22,959 bases of DNA, taken from positions 1-22,959 of the forward strand of contig JAFOOW010000119.1 in NCBI GenBank assembly GCA_017425305.1. Reading direction: 5' to 3'. Position numbers and translations under genes: made by a program. The stretch is from Peptostreptococcaceae bacterium. GTDB taxonomy: Bacteria; Bacillota; Clostridia; Peptostreptococcales; Peptostreptococcaceae. Shown one piece after another: positions 1 to 7,280 of this stretch; positions within the stretch are counted from its first letter, which is position 1, and each line of letters begins with the position of its first letter. The notes beneath the pieces were generated by a model that ran no database searches, was not told the origin of the DNA, and saw only the letters and a program-made list of their open reading frames with translations.

Positions 1-447
1 CAAGATAAATCTTTTATAGCACTATATAAAAAAACTACTAATGACACATATATTTTTCACAGTATAGTTGATAATTTAAATACTATAGATAATTTTTATT
101 TTTATAATCAATTCTTTATAGTTGAACAATTCATAAAAATTCCTTCTAATATTGAAAATAATAAAAAATTTATTGAAATTTTTTTAACTAAAGAAAAAAA
201 ATGTTTATCCGTATTAAAAAAAGATATATATAAAGAAATAAATGATGTAAATAAGGATTATCTTAAAATAATAGAATCTAGTTCTATAGACTTTTTAAAT
301 AGTAATCCAACTCAAGTTGTATATGTATCTACTTGTAAATATTTTTATAATAATATAGATACCTCCGATACAGTTATCACTAAAGAAATTTATGAGTGGA
401 AATCTACTTTAAATGAATTTAAAATAAAATCTAGAGAAATATTATAA
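1..447 (+). CDS. Hypothetical protein, C-terminal fragment (5' end outside window)
   Basis: Reading frame 1 is open from the first base to a TAA at 445-447, giving 148 residues and no in-window start, so this is the C-terminal part of a longer gene. The protein is Lys/Asn/Ile/Phe-rich, with a mixed helix/strand look and no membrane segment or signal peptide. I do not recognise a family. Features that can be seen are a Tyr/Phe-rich stretch near residues 35-50, a charged helix-like segment near 70-95, and a hydrophobic strand, QVVYVSTCKYFY, near 113-124. It is followed directly by a hairpin terminator at 449-482 and converges on the selenocysteine tRNA. Codon use is like that of the neighbours, and nothing suggests recent transfer. 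That the frame is coding rests on its length in an A/T-rich region and on the terminator right behind the stop. Confidence 0.7.
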   Translation, partial: QDKSFIALYKKTTNDTYIFHSIVDNLNTIDNFYFYNQFFIVEQFIKIPSNIENNKKFIEIFLTKEKKCLSVLKKDIYKEINDVNKDYLKIIESSSIDFLNSNPTQVVYVSTCKYFYNNIDTSDTVITKEIYEWKSTLNEFKIKSREIL

Positions 448-448
448 T

Positions 449-482
449 AAAAAAAGAACTCTATAATCTAGAGTTCTTTTTT
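449..482. terminator. Bidirectional intrinsic terminator
   Basis: The stem GAACTCT/AGAGTTC (456-462 with 470-476) has a 7-base loop and is flanked by an A run on the left and a T run on the right. It can therefore end transcription of the plus-strand fragment and of the minus-strand tRNA-Sec transcript. Confidence 0.85.
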
Positions 483-484
483 AC

Positions 485-581
485 TGGCGGGAATGCGTGG
501 GAGTCGAACCCACCTAAGAGGCTCTTAACCCCTCATACTAGTTTTGAAGACTAGAGGGCACACCAGCACCCATCCACCCCC
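485..581 (-). tRNA. selC: Selenocysteine tRNA (anticodon UCA)
   Basis: A 97-base tRNA including the encoded CCA (487-485). The anticodon stem CTAGT/ACTAG encloses loop CTTCAAA, with UCA at 547-545, which reads UGA. The D arm has a six-pair stem, GGGTGC/GTGCCC, with a four-base loop; this long D stem is a hallmark of tRNA-Sec. A long variable arm (GAGG/CCTC core) and T arm GTGGG-TTCGACT-CCCAC follow, with discriminator G. The acceptor is eight bases long as in bacterial tRNA-Sec: 5' GGGGGTGG against 3' GCATTCCC. These pair with two G-U wobbles and a G-G mismatch at pair 8. The tRNA is charged with serine, converted to Sec-tRNA by SelA with SelD-made selenophosphate, and delivered to UGA by SelB. 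All three partner genes lie nearby on the same strand. Confidence 0.96.
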
Positions 582-615
582 ATATTTGGTTTTATATGTC
601 ATTTATTACATATTT

Positions 616-644
616 ATAGTATCATTTTATTGAACATATTGCAA
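616..644 (-). promoter_or_regulatory. Sigma-A-type promoter of tRNA-Sec
   Basis: On the minus strand there is a -35 box TTGCAA (644-639), a 17-base spacer and a -10 box TACTAT (621-616). The predicted transcript start lies about 25-30 bases before the mature tRNA 5' end at 581. So selC appears to have its own promoter and does not depend on read-through from the sel operon. Confidence 0.65.
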
Positions 645-707
645 TAGTTTTTTAGAAAAATGTTTTCATAATTTTAACTAAATTATTATCTATACAATTT
701 ATATAAA

Positions 708-763
708 AAGAAATGATTAGTATTAATTAGTAAATAATTAGTTTATATCACTAATCATTTCTT
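708..763 (-). terminator. Hairpin after the rhodanese gene, probable terminator
   Basis: A perfect 14-base inverted repeat (708-721 with 750-763, arms AAGAAATGATTAGT and its complement) encloses a 28-base A/T-rich loop. On the minus strand the second arm runs into TTTTTAT. The large loop is unusual for a terminator, but the position directly after the stop codon fits. Confidence 0.55.
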
Positions 764-770
764 ATATTAT

Positions 771-1076
771 TTATTCACCTTTGCTAATATAATTATTAAT
801 ACCATTTAGTAAATTATATACATTAGAAAATCCTTTACTTTCTAGATATTTACAGACTATTGCACTTGATTGACCTTTAGCACAATATATTAAAATAACT
901 TCATCCTTATATTGATATAATTCTTCTAGTTTAGATAGTATTATTTCCATAGGTATATTTACAGCATTAGGTATATGACCTAACATATAGTCTTCTTCAT
1001 CTCTTACATCAATAATAAGAGTTAACCTACCCTCATTTATCATTTTTAGGAGCTGATTTGAATTTATAAATATCAT
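771..1076 (-). CDS. Single-domain rhodanese-like sulfurtransferase
   Basis: 101 residues, the full length of one rhodanese domain. N-terminal strand IIDVRDEEDY (21-30) and LGHIPNAVNIP (32-42) are the conserved rhodanese DVR and GHIPGA motifs. The active-site loop YCAKGQSS carries the sulfur-accepting cysteine at residue 65. Proteins of this kind move sulfane sulfur as a persulfide on that Cys; the in vivo partner cannot be read from the sequence. The start is supported by an AGGAGG site 6 bases upstream of the ATG. The gene has its own upstream gap with promoter-like boxes (TTGTAA, 17 bases, AATAAT) and a terminator behind it, so it is probably monocistronic. It sits between ung and selC inside the selenium region. 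Some rhodanese proteins have been proposed to handle selenium, but nothing here shows that this one does. Confidence 0.9.
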   Translation of the reverse strand: MIFINSNQLLKMINEGRLTLIIDVRDEEDYMLGHIPNAVNIPMEIILSKLEELYQYKDEVILIYCAKGQSSAIVCKYLESKGFSNVYNLLNGINNYISKGE

Positions 1077-1149
1077 AATTTTCCTCCTATTATTCTTTTA
1101 CTTATATATTATTATTATTGTTACATAATGTTACAATAAATTTAAATAT

Positions 1150-1187
1150 AAAGTAAAAAAGAGCTCAAATGAGCTCTTTTTTACTTT
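1150..1187. terminator. Intrinsic terminator of ung (bidirectional)
   Basis: A perfect 17-base inverted repeat (1150-1166 with 1171-1187) with loop AAAT. It has a GAGCTC core and A/T flanks that supply a T run on either strand, and it overlaps the ung stop codon by two bases. Confidence 0.9.
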
Positions 1188-1860
1188 ATATATTAGGTAT
1201 TTGCCAGTCTATAGGTGCTTTACCTAAACTTATTAAAATTTCATTAGTTTTTGAAAAAGGCTTAGATCCAAAAAATCCTCTACTTGCAGATAATGGGCTA
1301 GGATGTGCTGATTCTATAACAAAGTGTTTACTTGTATCAATAAAATCTTTCTTTTTTCTAGCATTATTACCCCATAAAATGAATATAACAGGATCATCTC
1401 TTAAATTTAAAGTTTTTATAATATTATCAGTAAAAATTTCCCATCCTTTACCTTTATGAGAGTTAGCTTGATGTGCTCTAACCGTAAGAGCTGTATTTAA
1501 TAAAAGAACACCTTGTTTTGCCCAAGGCACTAAATATCCATTGTTTGGTATAAAACATCCTAAATCATCTCGCAATTCTTTATACATATTTAATAAAGAT
1601 GGAGGAGTATCTACACCTGGCTTAACAGAAAAAGATAATCCATGAGCTTGATTAACATTATGATAAGGATCTTGTCCTAAAATTAAAACCTTAGTATCTT
1701 TATATGAAGTAAGTTTTAAAGCATTAAATATATCATACATATCAGGAAAAATAGTTTGAGTTTTATATTCATCTTTTAAAAACTCTCTTAGTTTTAAATA
1801 ATACTCTTTATCAAACTCACCTTCTAGAACCTCATCCCAATCATTACCTATAACAACCAT
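1186..1860 (-). CDS. ung: Uracil-DNA glycosylase, family 1
   Basis: 224 residues, the normal length of family-1 UDG. It removes uracil from DNA, arising by cytosine deamination or dUMP incorporation, and starts base excision repair. Visible motifs: the water-activating loop GQDPYH, with Asp64 at the same number as the E. coli enzyme; the uracil-binding segment LLLNTALTV (119-127); and the DNA-intercalation loop [14 protein letters not shown] (186-199), with catalytic His186. The ATG at 1860 has a GAGGTG site 6 bases upstream. The gene is separated from selB by a terminator and from the rhodanese gene by another, so it is probably transcribed alone. The family assignment is secure. Confidence 0.97.
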   Translation of the reverse strand: MVVIGNDWDEVLEGEFDKEYYLKLREFLKDEYKTQTIFPDMYDIFNALKLTSYKDTKVLILGQDPYHNVNQAHGLSFSVKPGVDTPPSLLNMYKELRDDLGCFIPNNGYLVPWAKQGVLLLNTALTVRAHQANSHKGKGWEIFTDNIIKTLNLRDDPVIFILWGNNARKKKDFIDTSKHFVIESAHPSPLSASRGFFGSKPFSKTNEILISLGKAPIDWQIPNI

Positions 1861-1948
1861 TCAAATCACCTCTACTTCGTTAATATTAACTAATATAAAT
1901 AGTTTTTCTATGATCTAATTTATTATACATACTTATTTCAACACTCAA

Positions 1949-1973
1949 AAAGAGGCTACGAAATAGCCTCTTT
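1949..1973. terminator. Intrinsic terminator of the selDAB operon
   Basis: The stem AAAGAGGCTA/TAGCCTCTTT (1949-1958 with 1964-1973) has a five-base loop. On the minus strand the second arm continues into TTTTTGAG. It lies about 140 bases after the selB stop and about 90 bases upstream of ung. Confidence 0.85.
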
Positions 1974-2014
1974 ATATTTTCTTTCCTACAAAATTTCAAT
2001 TTTAAATTAATTAA

Positions 2015-2092
2015 GATGAATATAGTTGAATGACTGATCACTTGAAATACAGATCTACCGTATTTCGTGAGAAGGAATCAACTATATTCATC
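2015..2092. repeat. Long palindromic element between selB and its terminator
   Basis: Perfect 15-base arms (GATGAATATAGTTGA at 2015-2029, complement at 2078-2092) enclose an inner hairpin, GAAATAC/GTATTTC (2044-2050 with 2060-2066), with flanking CAC/GTG. Mismatched internal loops separate the two stems. It has no T run and is not needed for termination, because a regular terminator follows at 1949-1973. It could be a structured 3'-UTR RNA, a small palindromic repeat or the remnant of a miniature mobile element. The sequence alone does not decide. Confidence 0.6.
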
Positions 2093-2111
2093 AATCCACC
2101 TAAAATCAAAA

Positions 2112-3995
2112 TTAAAATCTAACTCTCTTATTTTCTATACGTTTAGTTACTTTATTTCTATCAAAGTTTTCAAGTATTATCATACAGTTCTTTCTACTTG
2201 AATCAACTAAATCTCTATATTCACCTAAAGTTATTTCTTTATTTTCATCTAAATACTTTAGAAGTATATCTTTAGCTTGTTCATAAATTTTCTTAGACAT
2301 TACATAAGTATCATCTAACTTTTCCACAGTATTTCCTATTAAAGCTTCTAAAACTTCTTCATACTCTCTCTTACCTGCTAAAACTTCTTCAACAGTTAGT
2401 ATTGTATCAAGTCCGCACTTATCTAAGTTATTTTCAATTAGCTTCTTTATTTGTAATTGTTTTTCGTTAAATACTACGTTAAACTGTGCTAATGAAACCA
2501 TATTATCTTCTACTTTTATAATATCTTCATTTTTAAACATATCTAAAAGTATATCAAATTCTCTAGTTTTAAACTTACTTTCAATCTTAGATCTTGTCTC
2601 TTCTTTTACCATACCTTTTCTAAGTCTAAACTTCTTATGGTAATCTTGTAAAGTTTTTAATAGTACTTCTTTTAACTTATCGTATTGAACAATATGCATA
2701 TACATATTGTTTACAGCAACAATTTTATTTTCTTCTATTAATTTATTTAAAGCTTCTTTTATATTAGCTTCATTTTCACCACTATAACTCATTATATCCT
2801 TTATGTTAGGATAATTCTTAGAATTAGCTTTTATGTATTCTTCTAATATATCTGTAAGCTCACCTTTTTCTTTTACTGCTAAAGCTTCTATTACATTTTT
2901 ATCAAATCTTTTATGTTTTCTAGGATTCGTATCAACTATAACTCCTCCACCTATTGTTTCCATAGGTGAGTAACGTCTAACTACGAATTTATCTCCTTTT
3001 TTAGCAACTATACTTTCCTCTAATCTTAGTTGAACAAATCCACTTTCTCCAGGATTTATTTCTTCAACTTCTAAAGGAACTGCTCTACATAAAATTTCTC
3101 TAGTTCCATGATATAGTCTAAGTCTATCCCAGTGTTTTAAACCTATATTCATATGCTTTACTATACTTAGTTTCACGTCTAACATCATAGCTTCTTCTAA
3201 AGAGTTTACAGATGCAAGTACATCTCCTCTTTCTATTTCTTCAACCTTAACATTAGATATGTTTATTGCTGTTCTTTGTCCTGCATAAGCAGTATCTACA
3301 CTTTCACCATGAACTTGTATACTTCTTATTTTAGTTGGTAATTCCTTAGGATATATAACTAAATCATCATCAACACTTATTTTACCTTCTATTAAAGTAC
3401 CTGTTACAACTGTACCAAATCCTTTTATAGAAAATACTCTATCTATATTAAGTCTAGCTGGAGAGTTTAAGTTTTTATCTTCTATTTCTTCTGTCATATC
3501 ATCTATTTTTGATATAAGTTCATCTAATCCTTTTCTAGATATTGAATCAACTTCTATTATTTCAGCTTCTTCTAAGAAAGTTCCTTGAACCTTCTCTCTT
3601 ATATCTTCTTTAACTAATTCTCTAAATTCTTCATCTACTGTATCACTCTTAGTTAAAACTATCATACCATTTTTTATATTTAAATATGTTAATATATCTA
3701 AGTGCTCAACAGTTTGAGGCATAACACCTTCATCAGCAGCTACTACTAATAACACCATATCTAATCCAGATGCTCCAGCTAGCATATTCTTTATAAACTT
3801 TTCATGTCCTGGTACATCTACTATACCAGCTCTTTTTTTACTTGGTAAATCAAAGTAAGTAAATCCTAAATTTATAGATATACCTCTTTTCTTTTCTTCC
3901 TTTAATGTATCTGTTTCTCTTCCTGTAAGTGCTTTTATAAGAGTTGTTTTACCATGGTCTATATGTCCTGCTGTTCCTATGATTATATTTTTCAT
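2112..3995 (-). CDS. selB: Selenocysteine-specific translation elongation factor SelB
   Basis: 627 residues, typical of bacterial SelB. SelB is a GTPase that binds Sec-tRNA and the SECIS hairpin and delivers selenocysteine to in-frame UGA codons. The EF-Tu-like GTPase domain shows G1 GHIDHGKT (10-17), G3 DVPGHE (60-65) and G4 TKSD (115-118). Beta-barrel domains II and III follow (GFGTVVTGT marks the start of domain II). The C-terminal third (about residues 375-627) is Lys/Glu-rich and fits the winged-helix repeats that grip the SECIS RNA. The gene starts two bases after the selA stop, and its AGGAGGT ribosome site lies within the last codons of selA, so the two are probably translationally coupled. 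It is the last gene of the selD-selA-selB operon. Confidence 0.98.
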   Translation of the reverse strand: MKNIIIGTAGHIDHGKTTLIKALTGRETDTLKEEKKRGISINLGFTYFDLPSKKRAGIVDVPGHEKFIKNMLAGASGLDMVLLVVAADEGVMPQTVEHLDILTYLNIKNGMIVLTKSDTVDEEFRELVKEDIREKVQGTFLEEAEIIEVDSISRKGLDELISKIDDMTEEIEDKNLNSPARLNIDRVFSIKGFGTVVTGTLIEGKISVDDDLVIYPKELPTKIRSIQVHGESVDTAYAGQRTAINISNVKVEEIERGDVLASVNSLEEAMMLDVKLSIVKHMNIGLKHWDRLRLYHGTREILCRAVPLEVEEINPGESGFVQLRLEESIVAKKGDKFVVRRYSPMETIGGGVIVDTNPRKHKRFDKNVIEALAVKEKGELTDILEEYIKANSKNYPNIKDIMSYSGENEANIKEALNKLIEENKIVAVNNMYMHIVQYDKLKEVLLKTLQDYHKKFRLRKGMVKEETRSKIESKFKTREFDILLDMFKNEDIIKVEDNMVSLAQFNVVFNEKQLQIKKLIENNLDKCGLDTILTVEEVLAGKREYEEVLEALIGNTVEKLDDTYVMSKKIYEQAKDILLKYLDENKEITLGEYRDLVDSSRKNCMIILENFDRNKVTKRIENKRVRF

Positions 3996-3997
3996 AA

Positions 3998-5407
3998 TTA
4001 ACCTCCTATTAAAGCTCTTTCTATTTCTTTAGCTAAAATATCAAACTCATCTTCAAATATTGTTCTAATGTCTAAAACATATTTATCTTCATATACTCTA
4101 GCTATAACATGTGAGTCACTTAGTCTTAATTTCTTTTCTAGTGTAGATACATTCATATTATTAGGAGTAATAGCTATAACTTTAGAATTTATAGTTTCTA
4201 AAGGCATAGAACCTCCTCCAACTTGAGATAATCCATCTTCAATTCTTATATTTGCATATGTATTTAAGTTTTCTAATTTAGAATATAAAGCATTTGCTTT
4301 TTCTTCTAATTCTTCCATAGTATATGTTAACATTCTTAGTGTCGGTATTTCTTTTATAGCTTTTTCTTCATCTAAATACATTCTTAATGTAGCTTCTAGT
4401 GCACATATTGTAAGCTTATCTACTCTTAAAGCTCTTGTTAATTGATTTTTCTTCATTTGAGAAATATATTCTTTTTTACCAACTATGATTCCAGCTTGAG
4501 GTCCACCAAGCATCTTATCTCCACTAAAAGTAACTATATCTGCACCTTTTCTTATAGAGTCTAACACTGTTGGTTCATAAGTTAAACCATACTTTGAAAC
4601 ATCTATAAATACACCACTACCTAGGTCTTCTATAACAGGTATGTTATGCTTTTTACCTATTTCACATAATTCATCAACTTCTACACTTTGTGTAAATCCT
4701 AGTATTCTATAGTTACTAGTATGAACTTTCATCAATACCTTAGTGTTTTCAGTTATAGCTTCCTCATAATCTTTCATATGAGTTTTATTTGTAGAACCTA
4801 CTTCAACTAAATCAGCTCCACTAAGAGCCATTATACTTGGTATTCTAAACGAACCACCAACCTCTACAAGCTCTCCTCTTGATACTATAGCTTCCCCACC
4901 TTTAGCCATAGTACTTAATACTAATAGTACTGCAGCTGCATTGTTATTAACTACTAATACATCTTCTGCACCTGTTAATCTCTTTATAGTTTCTGTTAAA
5001 TGAGTATATCTAGAACCTCTTTCACCTTTATCTATATCATATTCTAAATTAGAATATCTAGATGCAGATTGCCATAACTCATCCTTTAAACTTTCACTTA
5101 AAAGAGAACGGCCTAGGTTGGTATGAATTACTGTTCCTGTAGCATTTATAACTTTCTTTAATGATAAAGAATACTTTAGATTACATTTATTAACTATATT
5201 TGTTACTATTTCATCTAATGAAACCTTAAATTCATTAAAGTTTTCTTCTTTCAATTCTATTATACATCTTCTTTTTTCTTCTATAGCTTCTCTTATACAC
5301 TCTATAACTATATTTCTTGGATATTCATTTAATATATCTATAATTTTATTATTATTTAATACCTCATCTACCGAAGGTAATTGAGCAAATAAATCTCTCT
5401 TATTCAT
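3998..5407 (-). CDS. selA: L-seryl-tRNA(Sec) selenium transferase
   Basis: 469 residues, normal for bacterial SelA. This PLP enzyme forms a large ring and converts Ser-tRNA(Sec) into Sec-tRNA(Sec) using selenophosphate from SelD. The PLP lysine is Lys298 in [13 protein letters not shown], close to Lys295 of the E. coli enzyme. Other family motifs are [14 protein letters not shown] (87-100), [10 protein letters not shown] (153-162) and VIEDLGSG (258-265). The N-terminal 80 residues form the small helical domain that recognises tRNA-Sec. The ATG at 5407 has a GGGGGAG site upstream, and only 24 bases separate it from the selD stop. selB follows two bases later. No missing catalytic residues were seen. 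Confidence 0.98.
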   Translation of the reverse strand: MNKRDLFAQLPSVDEVLNNNKIIDILNEYPRNIVIECIREAIEEKRRCIIELKEENFNEFKVSLDEIVTNIVNKCNLKYSLSLKKVINATGTVIHTNLGRSLLSESLKDELWQSASRYSNLEYDIDKGERGSRYTHLTETIKRLTGAEDVLVVNNNAAAVLLVLSTMAKGGEAIVSRGELVEVGGSFRIPSIMALSGADLVEVGSTNKTHMKDYEEAITENTKVLMKVHTSNYRILGFTQSVEVDELCEIGKKHNIPVIEDLGSGVFIDVSKYGLTYEPTVLDSIRKGADIVTFSGDKMLGGPQAGIIVGKKEYISQMKKNQLTRALRVDKLTICALEATLRMYLDEEKAIKEIPTLRMLTYTMEELEEKANALYSKLENLNTYANIRIEDGLSQVGGGSMPLETINSKVIAITPNNMNVSTLEKKLRLSDSHVIARVYEDKYVLDIRTIFEDEFDILAKEIERALIGG

Positions 5408-5431
5408 AAATCAACACTCCCCCTTAAAACT

Positions 5432-6478
5432 TTACTTAACTTTTATATAGGAATCTTTCTTATCTATAACATTACCTATAATTTTAGCTTCTATAGAACC
5501 ATTTTTCTTCATGTCTTCTACTAATTTATCAGCTAAATCTGCTCTTACTGATACTAGTAAACCTCCTGATGTTTGAGGGTCATGAAGTATATCTTCCATA
5601 GCTTCTTCAATTCCTTCTAAAATTACATCTTTTCCTATATATTCTTTATTTCTATACATACCAGCAGGGATTATACCCATTCTAGCCATATCTATAGCTC
5701 CATTTATTATAGGAACTTCATTTGCTTCAATTTCTATAGTTACTTCAGATGCTTTAGCCATTTCTAATGCATGTCCTAATAGACCAAACCCCGTAACATC
5801 TGTAACTGAGTTTACTTCTATATTATCAAAGCTCATCGCAGCATATTTATTTAAATGAACCATAGTTTCTACTACTATTTTAGATGTTTCTTCATCTACT
5901 AAACCTTCTTTCATAGCAGTATTTAAAATTCCAACTCCTATTGGTTTAGTTAAAACTAACTTATCTCCTACTTTACATGTAGCATTAGATAAAACTTTAT
6001 CTGGATGTACTATACCTGATACTGATAAACCATATTTAGGCTCTTTATCATCTACTGTATGACCTCCAACTAATAATGCCCCACTTTCTTTTACCTTATC
6101 CATACCACCTTTTAATATTTCAGATAACACATTCATATCATGACATGACGGGAAACAAACAATATTCATAGCTACTGTAGGTTTTCCCCCCATTGCATAA
6201 ACATCTGATAGTGAGTTCGATGCTGCTATTTGTCCAAATACATAAGGATCATCTACCATAGGAGTAAAGAAATCTAATGTTTGTATTAATGCCATTTCAT
6301 CATTTAATTTATAAACAGCCGCATCATCTGACGTTTCTAATCCTACTAATAAGTTACCTAATTTATCTGACTCATTTTTTGGAAGCTGAGATAAAACACT
6401 AGCCAGAACCTCTGGCCCTATCTTAGCTGCTCATCCTCCCGAAGTTGTCATATCTGTAAGTCTTTTTGTTATCTCCAT
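5432..6478 (-). CDS. selD: Selenide, water dikinase SelD, itself a selenoprotein (in-frame UGA)
   Basis: 348 residues if UGA at 6433-6431 is read as selenocysteine. SelD makes selenophosphate from selenide and ATP for SelA. The ATG at 6478 lies 7 bases after a GGAGGAG site and opens [21 protein letters not shown]. Sec is residue 16 and Lys19 follows, matching Cys17 and Lys20 of E. coli SelD; the family uses Cys or Sec at this site. The frame continues through [11 protein letters not shown] and [12 protein letters not shown], the nucleotide-binding loop region, to the C-terminal [10 protein letters not shown] motif. A caller that treats UGA as stop would begin at an internal Met (6295) and lose 61 codons, including the catalytic site. 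A possible promoter (TTCAAT, 16 bases, TATTAT) overlaps the end of the comEA-like gene. SelD as a selenoprotein creates feedback: making SelD needs Sec-tRNA. Confidence 0.96.
6402..6416 (-). promoter_or_regulatory. Candidate bacterial SECIS hairpin of selD
   Basis: On the minus strand, 14 bases after the UGA, the stem GCCAGA/UCUGGC (6416-6411 with 6407-6402) is closed by loop GGU. Bacterial SECIS elements lie in the coding sequence just after UGA and show an exposed GU in a small apical loop; the spacing fits. The GAGGUUC apex resembles the AGGU apex of E. coli fdhF. SelB binding is inferred. Confidence 0.7.
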
Positions 6479-6530
6479 TTTTGCTCCTCCATATAATTAC
6501 TACTTACAATATAATAACATAATTCCCCAT

Positions 6531-7204
6531 TTATTGAACATATATATAATCTTTTACGTTGTTAAATTTCTTCTCTCCAATACCTTTTATATTCATTAGT
6601 TCTTCTATAGAATTAAATTTTGTATGTTCTTGTCTATACTCTATTATCTTTTGAGCTGTCACTTGTCCAAATCCAGGCAGTGAATCAAGCTCAGATAAAT
6701 CTGCTGTATTAATATTTATTTTGTTATCATTATTACTTTCAGGTTCATTTAAAGTATTATTTTCATTTCTATATTCATTATCATTTACAACAGTATCTTT
6801 TGTTTCTTCTCCAACTTTAGGTATTATATAATGTCCTTCATCTTTTATTTTCATAGCTAAATTTATACCATTTAAATTAGCATCCTTTGTTAAACCTCCA
6901 CATAAATCAACTCCATCTGCTAATCTAGCATCATATTTTAATTCTACTACTCCTGGATTTTTAACTTCCCCACTTATATAAATTGTTACTTTATCATTCA
7001 AGGACGTTTCAACTTTACTAATTTGCACAGTATCCTTTGTATTATCATTAATATCTATAGTTTTACTTTCTTCATAAACTTCATTTTTATTCTCAATGTC
7101 ACTAACTATATAACCTTCATTAATATCTTTAAATTTTTAATTGAAATTATCGATCCTATAACCACTATTATAACTATAACAATTAATTTTACTACATTTC
7201 TCAT
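6531..7204 (-). pseudogene. comEA: ComEA-like DNA-binding/competence protein, frameshifted after the membrane anchor
   Basis: Two frames together make one ComEA-like protein. Frame A starts at ATG 7204 (GAGGAG site 8 bases upstream) and encodes a basic start and a hydrophobic membrane segment, VKLIVIVIIVVIGSIISI, then runs into TAG after about 33 codons. Frame B is open from 7136 to the TAA at 6531: a linker, an SLBB-type domain (VTIYISGEVKNPGVVELK onward), a short Asn/Glu-rich linker, and two helix-hairpin-helix motifs (LDSLPGFGQVTAQKI and LMNIKGIGEKKF) that bind DNA. Joining them needs one extra A in the A5 run at 7138-7134, or a -1 slip on A-AAT-TTA at 7136-7130, giving about 224 residues. 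ComEA is the surface DNA receptor of transformation. A GTG at 7028 with AAAGGA upstream could start a soluble 165-residue form. It may be a true mutation, a sequencing error or a programmed shift. Confidence 0.8.
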
Positions 7205-7210
7205 TTCCAT

Positions 7211-7280
7211 CACTCCTCTATTTTAATTGTGTACAAAAATATGTTATACTAGTATGTAAACTTAAAATTGGAGGAAAAAA
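7211..7280. promoter_or_regulatory. Divergent promoter region between the comEA-like gene and dacF
   Basis: The 70-base gap serves both genes. Plus strand: a -10 box TATACT at 7245-7250 with a weak -35. Minus strand: TATAAC at 7248-7243. The two -10 boxes overlap around the palindrome ATACTAGTAT (7246-7255), so the genes may compete for polymerase. Boxes were found by eye. Confidence 0.4.

Noticed and set aside
5432..6295. selD starting at the internal Met at 6295
   Set aside because: There is no ribosome site before it, and the frame continues upstream through UGA to an ATG with a strong site; the catalytic motif lies in the part that would be lost.
7023..7226. 67-residue plus-strand frame rich in Ile, Thr and Phe
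   Set aside because: It is antisense to the membrane-anchor part of the comEA-like gene and has no ribosome site.
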